Assembly: GCF_000685155.1 (NCBI RefSeq)
Contig: NZ_JMIY01000004.1
Coordinates: 97,388 to 161,387 of the forward strand
Direction: 5' to 3'
Source: Candidatus Methanoperedens nitratireducens
GTDB taxonomy: Archaea > Halobacteriota > Methanosarcinia > Methanosarcinales > Methanoperedenaceae
Length of the DNA stretch: 64,000 nucleotides
Both the position numbers and the translations under genes were made by a program. The notes under the pieces are model-generated. The model was given only the letters and a program-made list of their open reading frames with translations. It did not search any database and was not told the origin of the DNA. Positions 7,577-17,215 of the stretch are shown here, one piece after another (the first letter of the stretch is position 1; every line of letters starts with the position of its first letter).

Positions 7577-9744
7577 CTCTGCTTGATATCGCTGTATGGT
7601 GGCTGGCATTAGGATTAATCGGCTTTATCACCCTTCCTATCACGTCATATATCTGCCGCAACCTGAGGGATCATGGATACTCCATCTCCAGGCCCCTGGG
7701 ATTATTGCTCCTCACATATATAAGCTGGATCATCTCTATCTTTGCAGGTTATTCGTACCTCTCAATCATATTCTCTATGGGGATCATAGCAGCATGCTCG
7801 CTTATCATCTACTTAAGAGAGGGCCTCACTCTTGACAGGAATTACGTACTTAAATTTGAGGCACTATTTCTCTTCGCGTTTGTGATCTTTGCGGTTATCC
7901 GTGCATACAGCCCTGATATTTACTGGACAGGAGGTGAGAAGCTCATGGATATGACATTCATAAACAGCCTTCTCAGGACAACTGAATTCCCGCCCTATGA
8001 TCCATGGATGTCAGGAATAGCCATGTACTACTACTATTTCGGATATCTGATAGTGGCCAATCTGATAAAAATAACAGGTATCCTGCCCTCAATAGCATTT
8101 AACCTTGCAACTGCCTCATTCTTTGCTCTCTCTTTAACCTCTGCATTCGGTATCGGGTATAACCTTACTGAGAAAATGAGATACGGAGTCATTACAGCTT
8201 TTTTTGTAGCAGTAGCAGGAAATCTTGCGGGTTTCTTTCAACTGATGGATATCCTGTTCATACAAAGAGGCGGCATAAACAGCATTCTATCATTCAATTA
8301 CTGGACCGGCTCGCGTGTGATACCATATACTATCAATGAGTTCCCTTTCTTCAGCTTTCTTCACGGCGATGTCCATGCCCACATGATCTCAATTACTTTC
8401 CAGCTTCTTATTATAGTCCTTCTATTGAATGTAATGAGATCCGGGATGCAGGGCAGGCAGTATATACCCTCAATACTTATACTGGGGTTGTCCATCGGTT
8501 TCCTGTATCCTCTGAATACATGGGATTATCCCGTATATCTATTTCTTGCTGTCTCTGTCATGGTCACTCATTTTTTCATATCAAGAGGACAATCGCTTTT
8601 TTCAGCATCAGGAAGAGATCTTGCAACACTGGCCTTTGCAGCAGGCACAACAGCGGCACTTAGCTATCTGTTGTATCTCCCGTATCATGCCTCGTACAAG
8701 GTTGATAAGGCAATCTCTATTGTTCCTTCGGGAAGAACATCGCTGATATTTTATCTTGCTATCTATGGGTTGTTCCTGTACCTGCTATACAGCTTTGTTA
8801 TCCTGAGATCCAGGAAACACAACCTGAGACCGGGGTATTTCGTGATCTCTCTTATTCTGCTTTCAGCAGTTGTAGTGATATCTATCATAGAGTTTAAATT
8901 ATTTGTTCTGGATAAAGATGTGAACCCGGGTATCTTTGAGTTTGAATTACTGATCCTGCTCATACCGCTGCTTATTCTGTCAGTGATCTCGATGATTAAA
9001 GAAAAGGACAGGAGCCACATTTTTATTCTTATACTGATAGCAACAGGTGTTCTTATATCTTTATTCTGTGAGTTTTTTTATATCAGGGATGCCATGAGCG
9101 GAAATCCTGCTTATGTCCGTTTAAATACTGTATTTAAACTCTACCTTCAGAACTGGGTCCTATGGGGGGTTGCAGCAGGAGCTATATTATCCAGGTTTGA
9201 GAATTATTTTACTCAAAAGAGGGCATGGGGTATTGCTGCTGCAGTCCTGATAGTAATGGTGTCTATATATCCTGTTTTTGCAACGATAGGAAAATCAGGT
9301 GCCTTCGGGGGTGAACCCACGCTTGACGGCGAAGCATATGTAAAAAGACAGCACCCCCAGGATTACGCTGCTATACTGTGGTTCAGGAATATAACCGGGC
9401 AGCCAGTGGTTCTACAGGCGCGTGCAGATTTATATACGTGGAATACCTCTGTAACTGCATTTACCGGCCTTCCTACAGTGATTGGATGGGCGGGGCATGA
9501 ACTTAACTGGAGATTCCCATACAGAAAAGATATAGATGAGCGCTGGTTTGATGCGAATAAGATGTACACATCTTCTAATTTAGAAGAGGTTGATGCGCTT
9601 TTAAAGAAATACAATGTGTCATATATCTATTTTGGAGAGGTTGAAGCAAAGATATACAGCCCGCAGTTGTTTGATTCCCATCCTGAACGCTTTGAGAGGG
9701 TGTTCGAGTACGGGGATGTTGTTGTTTACAAGGTAATAAGTTAA
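7567..9744 (+). CDS. DUF2298 (YYY) polytopic membrane protein
   Basis: A 725-residue integral membrane protein with more than ten hydrophobic segments. The signature stretch is MAMYYYYFGY-like: SGIAMYYYYFGYLIVANL near residue 155, which names the archaeal/Chloroflexi YYY family. HGDVHAH near 280 and ISEFFYIRD-like CEFFYIRDAMSG near 505 are typical conserved sites. The C-terminal ~150 residues form a soluble domain (QPVVLQARADLYTWNTSV) resembling those of lipid-linked sugar transferases. Function is unproven, but the fold is commonly linked to GT-C type glycosyltransfer. It starts inside the upstream GT2 gene, supporting a joint role in envelope glycosylation. Confidence 0.85.
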   Translation: MGLALLDIAVWWLALGLIGFITLPITSYICRNLRDHGYSISRPLGLLLLTYISWIISIFAGYSYLSIIFSMGIIAACSLIIYLREGLTLDRNYVLKFEALFLFAFVIFAVIRAYSPDIYWTGGEKLMDMTFINSLLRTTEFPPYDPWMSGIAMYYYYFGYLIVANLIKITGILPSIAFNLATASFFALSLTSAFGIGYNLTEKMRYGVITAFFVAVAGNLAGFFQLMDILFIQRGGINSILSFNYWTGSRVIPYTINEFPFFSFLHGDVHAHMISITFQLLIIVLLLNVMRSGMQGRQYIPSILILGLSIGFLYPLNTWDYPVYLFLAVSVMVTHFFISRGQSLFSASGRDLATLAFAAGTTAALSYLLYLPYHASYKVDKAISIVPSGRTSLIFYLAIYGLFLYLLYSFVILRSRKHNLRPGYFVISLILLSAVVVISIIEFKLFVLDKDVNPGIFEFELLILLIPLLILSVISMIKEKDRSHIFILILIATGVLISLFCEFFYIRDAMSGNPAYVRLNTVFKLYLQNWVLWGVAAGAILSRFENYFTQKRAWGIAAAVLIVMVSIYPVFATIGKSGAFGGEPTLDGEAYVKRQHPQDYAAILWFRNITGQPVVLQARADLYTWNTSVTAFTGLPTVIGWAGHELNWRFPYRKDIDERWFDANKMYTSSNLEEVDALLKKYNVSYIYFGEVEAKIYSPQLFDSHPERFERVFEYGDVVVYKVIS

Positions 9745-9856
9745 ATTAAACCAAAAGATATATAAATATGTAAGGCTCTGTACATCAATAGTTTGTACAC
9801 AAACAAAAGATTAAGTATTGAATCAGCATTACTGTGTACAGAGTAGGAGGAAAATA

Positions 9857-10594
9857 ATGGAACAGTCGATTAAAAGAGCATTACTGATGCTCTGTATATT
9901 AAGCATCTTTATTGTAGCTATACCGATTGCTGTAGCCGAGGGGAATCAAACAAATGCTACAGGGACGCCTACAGCAAATGCAACATCAACCCCAAATGTG
10001 ACCACACCAACGGCTTCGCCAACGGCTTTGCCCACAGATGTTAAAGAGGCAAAATTCAGAGTAGGGCCAACGGTTAAGTTAAGACCGGTGAACGATGTGA
10101 TAAACAAAACCTCAGATGGGCTAATTGAGCTATACATGGATAATCCCTCTTTGAACGATGTTGTGTTAAACGTGGATGCACGCATCAGTGTTCCTGCAGG
10201 GATACATGTCTATGGTCAGGGTTTCGGGGAAGCGGGAGCAGCGGGAACTGTGTATGGAACGTTCGATGTCCCGCCAGGCAAGGCGCGCACTATTTATATA
10301 ACCATTAAAGCCGAGAAAACGGGTGATTTCTCTGCGCATTTCAGTGGGTTATACTGGCCTGGAGATAACAAAGATGCATACAACCCGATATCGCTCACAC
10401 ATCCCTTCAAGGTCTATGAGCCATCCTCAAATCCAAACGATCCGGTACCGAGCAATCCACAGCAGTTTTCGGTTACTGGACAGGAGATACCCTATACCTG
10501 GATCATCCTGGCAGCAGTAATACTGGGCGGGATTGGTCTGATCTTCGCACTCGGGAGAAGGCCGCCAAAAACCGAGGTAAATATAGAGCAGTAA
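9857..10594 (+). CDS. Secreted membrane-anchored protein, unknown function
   Basis: A 245-residue surface protein. Signal peptide MEQSIKRALLMLCILSIFIVAIPIAVAEG, then a Thr/Pro/Ala/Asn-rich linker (about 30-65) with several N-glycosylation sequons. A beta-rich domain follows (LRPVNDVINKTSDGLIELYMDNPS... VPPGKARTIYITI). The C-terminal helix YTWIILAAVILGGIGLIFALG and basic tail GRRPPK anchor it. The start is set by GGAGG 6 bases before the ATG; an earlier in-frame ATG lacks one. The domain resembles archaeal S-layer-associated COG1361-like modules, but I cannot name it. Confidence 0.7.
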   Translation: MEQSIKRALLMLCILSIFIVAIPIAVAEGNQTNATGTPTANATSTPNVTTPTASPTALPTDVKEAKFRVGPTVKLRPVNDVINKTSDGLIELYMDNPSLNDVVLNVDARISVPAGIHVYGQGFGEAGAAGTVYGTFDVPPGKARTIYITIKAEKTGDFSAHFSGLYWPGDNKDAYNPISLTHPFKVYEPSSNPNDPVPSNPQQFSVTGQEIPYTWIILAAVILGGIGLIFALGRRPPKTEVNIEQ

Positions 10595-10617
10595 AAAGTA
10601 AAAACAAGTGTAATAAA

Positions 10618-11241
10618 ATGAAAAAAATCAAAGTAAGTATTGGAGGAAACGGCAAGGTCACAATAAAGTTAAAAAAAGAAAGACCTAAAGAAGAGATAAA
10701 AAAGGAGTTCGCTGCCTCGACCGGGGGTGTCCTCCTTTCATCCTCCATGATAAATCAGATGGAGATCAGAGTGGAGTCTGTGTTCAGACCCGGTCAATCC
10801 GATGTTGAAATAGTATATGCACTGACAGGTTCAAAAGCAAATCTCCCGGATATGCTTCACAAATTCTCATCAAGCGAAGTTGTGGCGCATGCTGCACCCG
10901 ACAGGATATCCACAGCAGCGGAGAAAATGGCTGAGCATATAATTAAAGAAAGACCTGATGCACCAGAGATAATCGTGGCTGTGCATACCCACCCAGATGC
11001 TGCAGCCGAATTATCAGAGCAGGATAAAAAAAGCATGATCCATATTGCAGGAAAGCTCAGGGAACTCATCCCTGCTGCAGATGTAATTTTTGCTGTTCAT
11101 GCTGTCAGCAATGAATCGCCAGGACCAAGAACCCAACCTGTGAAAATCGCAGGCAACAGGATAAAATGGAGCAGCATCACCAGAACACATGAGGTTGCAT
11201 TTTTCGATGAAAATTCCAAGCCATTTGAGGTATCGATATGA
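10618..11241 (+). CDS. JAB/MPN-domain (JAMM) metalloprotease
   Basis: Zinc isopeptidase-type domain, 207 residues. The JAMM zinc motif is complete: His123 and His125 in AVHTHP, then Ser133 and Asp136 in ELSEQD (HxH-x7-S-x2-D). A general-base glutamate is expected near 50-53 (MEIRVES). Archaeal relatives remove SAMP-type ubiquitin-like tags or process precursors. It overlaps the HTH gene downstream by 4 bases, so they are co-translated. Substrate not shown by context. Confidence 0.82.
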   Translation: MKKIKVSIGGNGKVTIKLKKERPKEEIKKEFAASTGGVLLSSSMINQMEIRVESVFRPGQSDVEIVYALTGSKANLPDMLHKFSSSEVVAHAAPDRISTAAEKMAEHIIKERPDAPEIIVAVHTHPDAAAELSEQDKKSMIHIAGKLRELIPAADVIFAVHAVSNESPGPRTQPVKIAGNRIKWSSITRTHEVAFFDENSKPFEVSI

Positions 11242-11741
11242 GCAGTATTGAAAAACTAACAGCACTGCTTGAGCTGGATGAACAGGGTGAAGAAATAGCA
11301 GAGATCATTGCAGGTATGCTTGTGGACGATAGAAAAAGGAATATCTTTGTGACAAGGCTTGCTGAGATAAGAAATCAATTACTTGCGATTGATGTTAAAG
11401 TTGAATTGACAGACGCTGAGGATGCTGTCAGACGATTCGTGGTTGAGGCTAAAAGACCTGTTACAACCCAGGAAGTAGCAAAGAAAATCGGGCATGAGTT
11501 CCCAAGCCTGAAGTACAGGACACATGCATCGGCAGCTTTAAACTCTTTAGTGAGTAAAGGGGTTCTAGGAAAATTTAAGGTTGGTTACAGCTACTACTTC
11601 ACAACGCCAAGAGAGGCCGTGATGGAGCGGCTTAAAAAAAGAGAGGAGGAACCTGTAAGATGCTCGCCGGCAGAGATAGCAAAGGAAACAGGGATGCCGC
11701 TGAATACAGTGTTAAATATGCTAGAGGAGCTAATATTATGA
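11238..11741 (+). CDS. Winged-helix domain protein
   Basis: A 167-residue protein with an N-terminal helical segment (LTALLELDEQGEEIAEIIAGML). A winged-helix-like middle follows (VEAKRPVTTQEVAKKIGHEFPSLKYRTHASAALNSLVSKGVLGKFKVGYSYYF). A second HTH-like C-terminus (CSPAEIAKETGMPLNTVLNMLEEL) closes it. Probably a DNA-binding regulator. Start ATG lies within the stop of the JAMM gene (ATGA overlap). The partner relationship with the protease is inferred from coupling only. Confidence 0.65.
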   Translation: MSSIEKLTALLELDEQGEEIAEIIAGMLVDDRKRNIFVTRLAEIRNQLLAIDVKVELTDAEDAVRRFVVEAKRPVTTQEVAKKIGHEFPSLKYRTHASAALNSLVSKGVLGKFKVGYSYYFTTPREAVMERLKKREEEPVRCSPAEIAKETGMPLNTVLNMLEELIL

Positions 11742-11767
11742 GTCCAGGATAAATTAGTGGTGTATAT

Positions 11768-12175
11768 ATGGAATTGAATGAAGATAGGAAAAGTCGATAC
11801 CATTCCAAGATTGGATATATTCTTGAGAAGATGTATTCACTTCCTGATAATACTGCTGTGCTGGATGAGCTTGAGATAGATGGAGTGCTGTACAGAGTGC
11901 AGACCAGCATTGAAGCTGCAATGGATCTGGCTGCTATGCTGGTGAGAGATATTGGAATCGAGGTGGGTGACGATTATGATAATATCGAAACTCTTAAAGA
12001 AAAAAAGGTAATCGGTGCAGAGCTTGCAGAAGAACTTAAAAGACTGAATGGTATGAGAAATGCCATTGTACATAAATACGGGGGTGTTAATACTGAACTG
12101 ATATTACAGAATCTTGAAATAATTAAAGAAACTCTCCAAATTTTTGTTGAGATAATTGAGGGTGAATTAATATGA
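11768..12175 (+). CDS. HepT-like (DUF86) RNase toxin
   Basis: All-helical HEPN nuclease of the HepT/MntA toxin-antitoxin type, 135 residues. The catalytic Rx4HxY motif is seen as RNAIVHKY (about 103-110). Helices IEAAMDLAAMLVRDI and LAEELKRLNGM are typical. It overlaps the nucleotidyltransferase gene by 4 bases (ATGA), the usual order for this module. HepT cleaves RNA until its partner adenylylates the tyrosine near the active site. Confidence 0.85.
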   Translation: MELNEDRKSRYHSKIGYILEKMYSLPDNTAVLDELEIDGVLYRVQTSIEAAMDLAAMLVRDIGIEVGDDYDNIETLKEKKVIGAELAEELKRLNGMRNAIVHKYGGVNTELILQNLEIIKETLQIFVEIIEGELI

Positions 12176-12594
12176 AAAATCTCCAGGATATCAGAACCGA
12201 CCTGTCTTTTATGAAGGACCACGAGGTAGTTGTTTTTGGCTCGTATGCAAGCAAGAGAGCAGATAAACGCTCAGATATCGATATTGCAGTGATAACAAGA
12301 GAGAAAGACAGGAACAGATGCATGGAGATCTGGAAGGAAATTTTGGGGAAGGCGCCAGCTACCTATGATATAAAAATATTCGAGCTTCTTCCTCTACATA
12401 TAAAAGCCTCTCTCATTCAGAACTATGAAGTAGTTTTTGGGAATAGGCTCGATATCTCTGAATATTTTTATAATTTTAGAAAACTCTGGAATGATATGAA
12501 ATACAGATTTAAAGAGAATCAATTTCAGAGCACAAAAGAAAAAATCATGGCACTTGAGAGATACAGACGTTCACCAAGGAGATATCGGGTTTAA
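12172..12594 (+). CDS. MntA-like minimal nucleotidyltransferase antitoxin
   Basis: A 140-residue polymerase-beta-type nucleotidyltransferase. The GSx10DxD motif appears as FGSYASKRADKRSDIDIAV (about 22-40), giving the catalytic glycine-serine pair and two aspartates. In characterised HepT/MntA pairs this enzyme neutralises the toxin by AMPylation of HepT. Co-translated with the HepT gene upstream. Its 3' end lies 25 bases before the ribosome binding site-linked start inferred for the next gene. Confidence 0.83.
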   Translation: MKNLQDIRTDLSFMKDHEVVVFGSYASKRADKRSDIDIAVITREKDRNRCMEIWKEILGKAPATYDIKIFELLPLHIKASLIQNYEVVFGNRLDISEYFYNFRKLWNDMKYRFKENQFQSTKEKIMALERYRRSPRRYRV

Positions 12595-12619
12595 AATAAA
12601 AGGGAGGAGAGCCAAAACG

Positions 12620-13906
12620 ATAAAAAAATTTAATATATTTCTACTGCTGGCCGCATTCTTTCTCATTATGCCTGCCTCAGCAGACGATGGAGCACTGGAC
12701 ACATTCAGCGTTCCTGCATTCGGGCCCAGGGATACAGGCTCCTCTGTGAACTCATCCTTGGTTCTTGAGAAGGGTTCAGAGTACAGGATCGTTGTCTCTG
12801 GTGTATATCAATTTAAAGTAGGCACTGACTGGGGTTATGCTGATGCGCAGTACCGCATGGGCGCAGGTCGAAAATATAATCAGCCGTTTAATTCCATTGA
12901 ATTTGATGGGGAGCGGCTTAACGCTGATATCAGTGACGTCAACAACCATACATACACATTCTACTTGACTGGCAGTGGCAAAAAGATCAGGTTCAGTATA
13001 TACGATAGCTATACCACAGGCGAAAGAGGAGAGTACGATAACAATGCAGGTTATTTAAAAGTAGAAATATACAGGCTGGATACAATATCCCTGACAAAAT
13101 CCCTTTCTCCCCGGTCTATAGAACTGGGACAGGCCGCAACTGTAACCATAACATTAAAGAATACAGGAACTGCTGAACTCAAAAATATCACGGTATCAGA
13201 TCCCATTCCAGCCGGTTTTACTCTGGTAAGCGGTAAACCTGATAAAAACTACGATGTACTGAAACCAAAAGACACAAGGAGCTTTCAGTATATTATACAG
13301 CCCCCTGAGACCGGTACTTTCAATCTTGAGCCGGCAGAAGTTTCGTATTATAATAGGGATGGATATCCCCATATCAGCAAATCCAATAACTCCGCAGTTA
13401 TCGTTGTACCATCAGACAAACCCGTGTTCACACAGATCTCTAACGCAAGCGTGCAGTTACACGGTGAGAAAACAGATGTTGTGCTCGGAGAGGATGTGTT
13501 GCTCAAGCTTTCGGCTGTTAACCTGATTACAAAGCCCATTATGCATGTTCAGGTCATCATTCTCCCACCTTCAGGAATGAGCGTTACCTCATCAGAGTTC
13601 GTCCAGTCAGGCTCAGGCCAGTTCACGACCACGTATGAGATCCCGCCCGGCAAAGGAAGGAACATCGAGGTCAGGATAAGATCAAATCAGGTCGGCGAGT
13701 TCGAGGTGCTGGGAAGAATCGTGTACTACTTTGATGGGGATAGTGAGCACTCCGAGGATTATACGCTCAGGCTTCCTATCAATGTAAGGGCAAATGCAGA
13801 GCAGCCAGCGCCCACAGACACGACATACAGGAACTGGATACCTGGCTTTGAAGCACTGCTTGCGGTCATAGGATTACTGGTGCTATATATAATCAAAAAA
13901 TGGTAA
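12620..13906 (+). CDS. PGF-CTERM surface protein with DUF11/CARDB-like domains
   Basis: Exported protein of about 428 residues with signal peptide KKFNIFLLLAAFFLIMPASADDG. Two immunoglobulin-like modules are visible: LGQAATVTITLKNTGTAELKNITVSDPIPAG (DUF11-like) and VVLGEDVLLKLSAVNLITKPIMHVQVIILPP. The C-terminus IPGFEALLAVIGLLVLYIIKKW is a PGF-CTERM sorting signal, cut and lipid-anchored by archaeosortase A in relatives. The frame is open from a TTG at 12554, but GGGAGGAG at 12602 precedes an ATA codon at 12620 exactly where the signal peptide should begin. The start is therefore inferred and uncertain. Confidence 0.72.
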   Translation: MKKFNIFLLLAAFFLIMPASADDGALDTFSVPAFGPRDTGSSVNSSLVLEKGSEYRIVVSGVYQFKVGTDWGYADAQYRMGAGRKYNQPFNSIEFDGERLNADISDVNNHTYTFYLTGSGKKIRFSIYDSYTTGERGEYDNNAGYLKVEIYRLDTISLTKSLSPRSIELGQAATVTITLKNTGTAELKNITVSDPIPAGFTLVSGKPDKNYDVLKPKDTRSFQYIIQPPETGTFNLEPAEVSYYNRDGYPHISKSNNSAVIVVPSDKPVFTQISNASVQLHGEKTDVVLGEDVLLKLSAVNLITKPIMHVQVIILPPSGMSVTSSEFVQSGSGQFTTTYEIPPGKGRNIEVRIRSNQVGEFEVLGRIVYYFDGDSEHSEDYTLRLPINVRANAEQPAPTDTTYRNWIPGFEALLAVIGLLVLYIIKKW

Positions 13907-13916
13907 TGCATTGATT

Positions 13917-15890
13917 TTATTTGCGTCTGCGCAGTGCCAGGTATTTGATGGCAAGCAATCCAGTTATGGCTAATACGACCCCAAAGCCAGGCTGTGCTGG
14001 TTGGTTCTGGGGTGAGTCTGGTTGATAATCCACCGGCTGATAATCCTCCTGAGCAGGGGCTCCTGCTGGCCTTGAGTTTCCTGAGAATGGTATTCCTGAT
14101 GGTGCTTTTGCTGCTGTTGCTGCTGCTGTTACTGATACATATTTAGGCGCATTTGGAGCTCCACTGACTTCCCCGGCCTTTGTATCTGCGGATGTTGATG
14201 CGGTACTGACATTGTTCACAGGCACCTCCACGAAAAGCGATGTATATGGTGTTACGAACTTGAATTTCAGGGAGATATCGGTAACCGCTGATACCAGTGC
14301 CTCTGTCTCACCTTCCACATCCATCCTGTCCATCAGCTTTCTGATAGTAGTGTATGCCCAGAGCCTGGGAATAAAGTCGTTCTCTGGTTTTGAGACCGCG
14401 TTAAACGAATTCCTAAAATTGCGGCTTCCTGTACGTGTGGTTGCTGTAATATTTGAGGTTATCATGGTTGTACCCGGGCTGTATTTTCCCAGTACAATGG
14501 CATCTGAGCCAGCAAACAGATTGTTCTGGCCTGTGTTTACGATATCCGAGACAGCATTATAGGTGAACTTCATATCCGTGATCAGTGGGGTAGATATGGT
14601 ATTGTAGAACCCGCTTATCTCCTCCTCGACTTTCCCTTCAAGATAAAACCGCTGTGCTTTGCCATAATTCTCCAGGCTCAGCGCCTTGAGGAAATCATAG
14701 TTGCCCTCATTTTCAATACCGAAGGCAATGGTGAATATTGATACCTCTGCCCTGTTGGCATCTCTTATGTTCTTTCGGATCACATAGGGAGAGGTAATTC
14801 CATCGGTAGGTTCCCCATCGGTGAGAAACACGATTATAAGAACCCGCTCACTCTCATCTGCGAACATGCCCAGCGCATCCAGCAGGGCCTGATTGATGTT
14901 CGTACCACCTCTGGCATCCAGGTTATTTATAAAGTTTGCCGCATCTGCTTTATTCTTTGTATTTGCCTCCATGAGCGTGCTCGAATACGCCCGTGTTGAT
15001 GAGTCAAAGAATATCACATTGAAATAATCATCGGGTGGAAGATCGGAAATAATGCTGGTGAATACCCTCTTCACCTGTGCTATCTTGTCGCCACCCATTG
15101 AGCCTGATTTATCGATCACAAAAACAATGTCCTTGCTCATGGCCGTGGTACCAAGATCAGCCTCTGATGGAGAGAATACGTGCATCAGGTAGCCCTGACC
15201 TTCCGTACTGTAGAAGAGCATATCGCCGTTCAGAGGTGGATTATTGGTAGTGTATACAATAGTAAGGTCCTTATCTGGGAGTGCATCAGCGCTGTATGTT
15301 ACCTGACCTCTGGTGGTTGAGAGGTATTTCACATTTGCTCCTGTAAAACCCGGGGTCTCAAGAGTAGTGATCTCATTAATGGATATAATGCTCAGGTTCA
15401 CGGAGAGGTCGCTCACGCTGTGAGCCTGGTCTGTATTGCGCAGGAACAGCACATACTCGTACTCACCCAGAGTCTTTTTCACTGCCTGCTCGTATCTTAA
15501 GCGAACAATGATGCTCTGGCCTGGTGCAAAGTTCAGTGAATAGGAGAACAGGTTTTTCTTTTTAGTTTCAAGAAGCCCGGCTGATCTGCCTTTTGAGGCT
15601 GCCTCCTCAAATCTCTCCTCTGCCTCTTTCTTTGGAAGCACATCTGCCCTGTATTCCTTGCCATCAATGATAAGAGAGAAACCTGATATAAAAGCCTCAT
15701 CTGGAATCAAGAACCTAAACTCATCCTCAAAAGCGGTATCAAGCTGATTGCTCAGTTTTTCTTCCACAGTAGTAATAGCATAGCCGTTGTTCACATCAGC
15801 ATTAATATGTAAATAATCCACAACAGGCTGTGCTGCTGCTCCCTGGCTAAATGCCAGTAAAACAAGACAGATAATGATTGCTCTTTGCAT
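13917..15890 (-). CDS. VIT and von Willebrand A domain surface protein, PGF-CTERM
   Basis: A 657-residue exported protein resembling inter-alpha-trypsin inhibitor heavy chains. Signal peptide MQRAIIICLVLLAFSQGAAA. The VIT domain spans about 20-150 (TTVEEKLSNQLDTAFEDEFRF). The vWA domain begins at KDIVFVIDKSGSMGG with an intact MIDAS DxSxS and TDGEPTDG. A Pro/Ala/Gln-rich linker leads to the C-terminal PGFGVVLAITGLLAIKYLALRRRK, an archaeosortase signal. Likely surface-anchored and metal-dependent in adhesion. It converges on the preceding PGF-CTERM gene with 10 bases between stops. Confidence 0.88.
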   Translation of the reverse strand: MQRAIIICLVLLAFSQGAAAQPVVDYLHINADVNNGYAITTVEEKLSNQLDTAFEDEFRFLIPDEAFISGFSLIIDGKEYRADVLPKKEAEERFEEAASKGRSAGLLETKKKNLFSYSLNFAPGQSIIVRLRYEQAVKKTLGEYEYVLFLRNTDQAHSVSDLSVNLSIISINEITTLETPGFTGANVKYLSTTRGQVTYSADALPDKDLTIVYTTNNPPLNGDMLFYSTEGQGYLMHVFSPSEADLGTTAMSKDIVFVIDKSGSMGGDKIAQVKRVFTSIISDLPPDDYFNVIFFDSSTRAYSSTLMEANTKNKADAANFINNLDARGGTNINQALLDALGMFADESERVLIIVFLTDGEPTDGITSPYVIRKNIRDANRAEVSIFTIAFGIENEGNYDFLKALSLENYGKAQRFYLEGKVEEEISGFYNTISTPLITDMKFTYNAVSDIVNTGQNNLFAGSDAIVLGKYSPGTTMITSNITATTRTGSRNFRNSFNAVSKPENDFIPRLWAYTTIRKLMDRMDVEGETEALVSAVTDISLKFKFVTPYTSLFVEVPVNNVSTASTSADTKAGEVSGAPNAPKYVSVTAAATAAKAPSGIPFSGNSRPAGAPAQEDYQPVDYQPDSPQNQPAQPGFGVVLAITGLLAIKYLALRRRK

Positions 15891-16001
15891 TTATATACAC
15901 CATGATTACATACCCGTTATTTAATTTTTATAAAGAAAGATTTAAACGTTAATTAATCTTGTGGTCGAAATAATAGATTGTTTGGGTTGTGAAATAATTG
16001 C

Positions 16002-17162
16002 TCAGTCATACATAATAGTCCCCCCGGAAAGCCTGACTACCTGCCATCCCTCAGTCAGCCTCCTGTGCTCCTCTGTATATAAGGATAGTACAGCTCCCCA
16101 GCCATTATCCCGGCTAACAGAAAATCTTAACCCGGGGCCGTCATACTCTGAATACACCCATATATCTACCGTCTGACTTCCTTTGATATCCCCGTAATGT
16201 GTTGAATCACTCGTGCTGATTGTGAATCCATTCATGAATTTCTCAGTGGCCTCCTGGGTTTTCTCTGGTATTCCATGCGTCTGTCTCATATTTATCCCGA
16301 TCACTCCCGATCCACTTATCTCAAGGGCTTTTCCATAATCAGTATCTATTATTGCAGTAGTTGCATTGCCTGTAATTGCGGGTTTTTCAAACATCTCCAG
16401 TACCTCTCCATTCTCATCTAGCAAAACAGGAACATAAAGTATGGTTTTTTCATTACCAGCCTCTATGTGAACTGATTCAGATGTGCTTGCATAATGTGCA
16501 ATGCTTACTAATATTATTGAGGGATAGAACAGCACGAGAACTGTCAGAGCTACCCCTGTGTTCCTGGCGATCTTTAAAAACCTGGGTATCTCCCTTCTGG
16601 TATATGCGGTTCCCTGGGCAAAATACATTCCTGTGGCTATCGAGGCTCCTGCGATCCCTATTGCAAGTAAGAAGAAAAAAAGAGCTATAAAAGGTATAAG
16701 TAAACTGCCTCTCATCCCGCTGTTATTAAGAAGATATATTATGTTTTCACCAAGAACATACATCCCGTAGCCCATCGCGCCGCCAGAAGCACCGGATACT
16801 GATAGGGTAACCATGTTTTTGATTCTGGGTAGACCAAAGATAAGACCTGCAATGGCAACAATGACCGGATAGGACACCACTGAATCAAGATAAAATGATG
16901 CCACAATGCCACAAAAAGGCCCTGCAATAACGCCCATTTTAGCTAACCTTGATGAACTCCTCTGCCCGCCAAAGACGTATCCAACATAGGCACCATAGAT
17001 CACAAAAACCAATATCAGACCAGGGATGATACCAGCACTTAAACCAAATATTAGCAATATCAGCATCAGCAGACCGATGCCCATAAATAACCCCAATGCA
17101 CCGTGTATTCCATAGCTTAACATGCTCCTCAGATCAATTCTACTGCTCTGCGTATTTACCAC
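16002..17162 (-). CDS. Polytopic membrane protein with external C-terminal domain
   Basis: A 386-residue protein. The N-terminal ~220 residues hold about six hydrophobic segments rich in Gly/Ile (ALGLFMGIGLLMLILLIFGLSAG, LIPFIALFFFLLAIGIAGA, TGVALTVLVLFYPSIILVSI). The C-terminal ~160 residues are soluble with beta-type sequence (VHIEAGNEKTILYVPVLLDENGEVLEMFEKPAI). This topology places a sensor-like domain outside. I do not recognise the family. It stands alone on the minus strand between the VIT/VWA gene and the sulfur-relay operon. Confidence 0.65.
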   Translation of the reverse strand: MVNTQSSRIDLRSMLSYGIHGALGLFMGIGLLMLILLIFGLSAGIIPGLILVFVIYGAYVGYVFGGQRSSSRLAKMGVIAGPFCGIVASFYLDSVVSYPVIVAIAGLIFGLPRIKNMVTLSVSGASGGAMGYGMYVLGENIIYLLNNSGMRGSLLIPFIALFFFLLAIGIAGASIATGMYFAQGTAYTRREIPRFLKIARNTGVALTVLVLFYPSIILVSIAHYASTSESVHIEAGNEKTILYVPVLLDENGEVLEMFEKPAITGNATTAIIDTDYGKALEISGSGVIGINMRQTHGIPEKTQEATEKFMNGFTISTSDSTHYGDIKGSQTVDIWVYSEYDGPGLRFSVSRDNGWGAVLSLYTEEHRRLTEGWQVVRLSGGTIMYD

Positions 17163-17215
17163 CTTACCGTTTGTATCCTATACTTAACCTGCTGGTGGTC
17201 TTGATAAAAAACACT

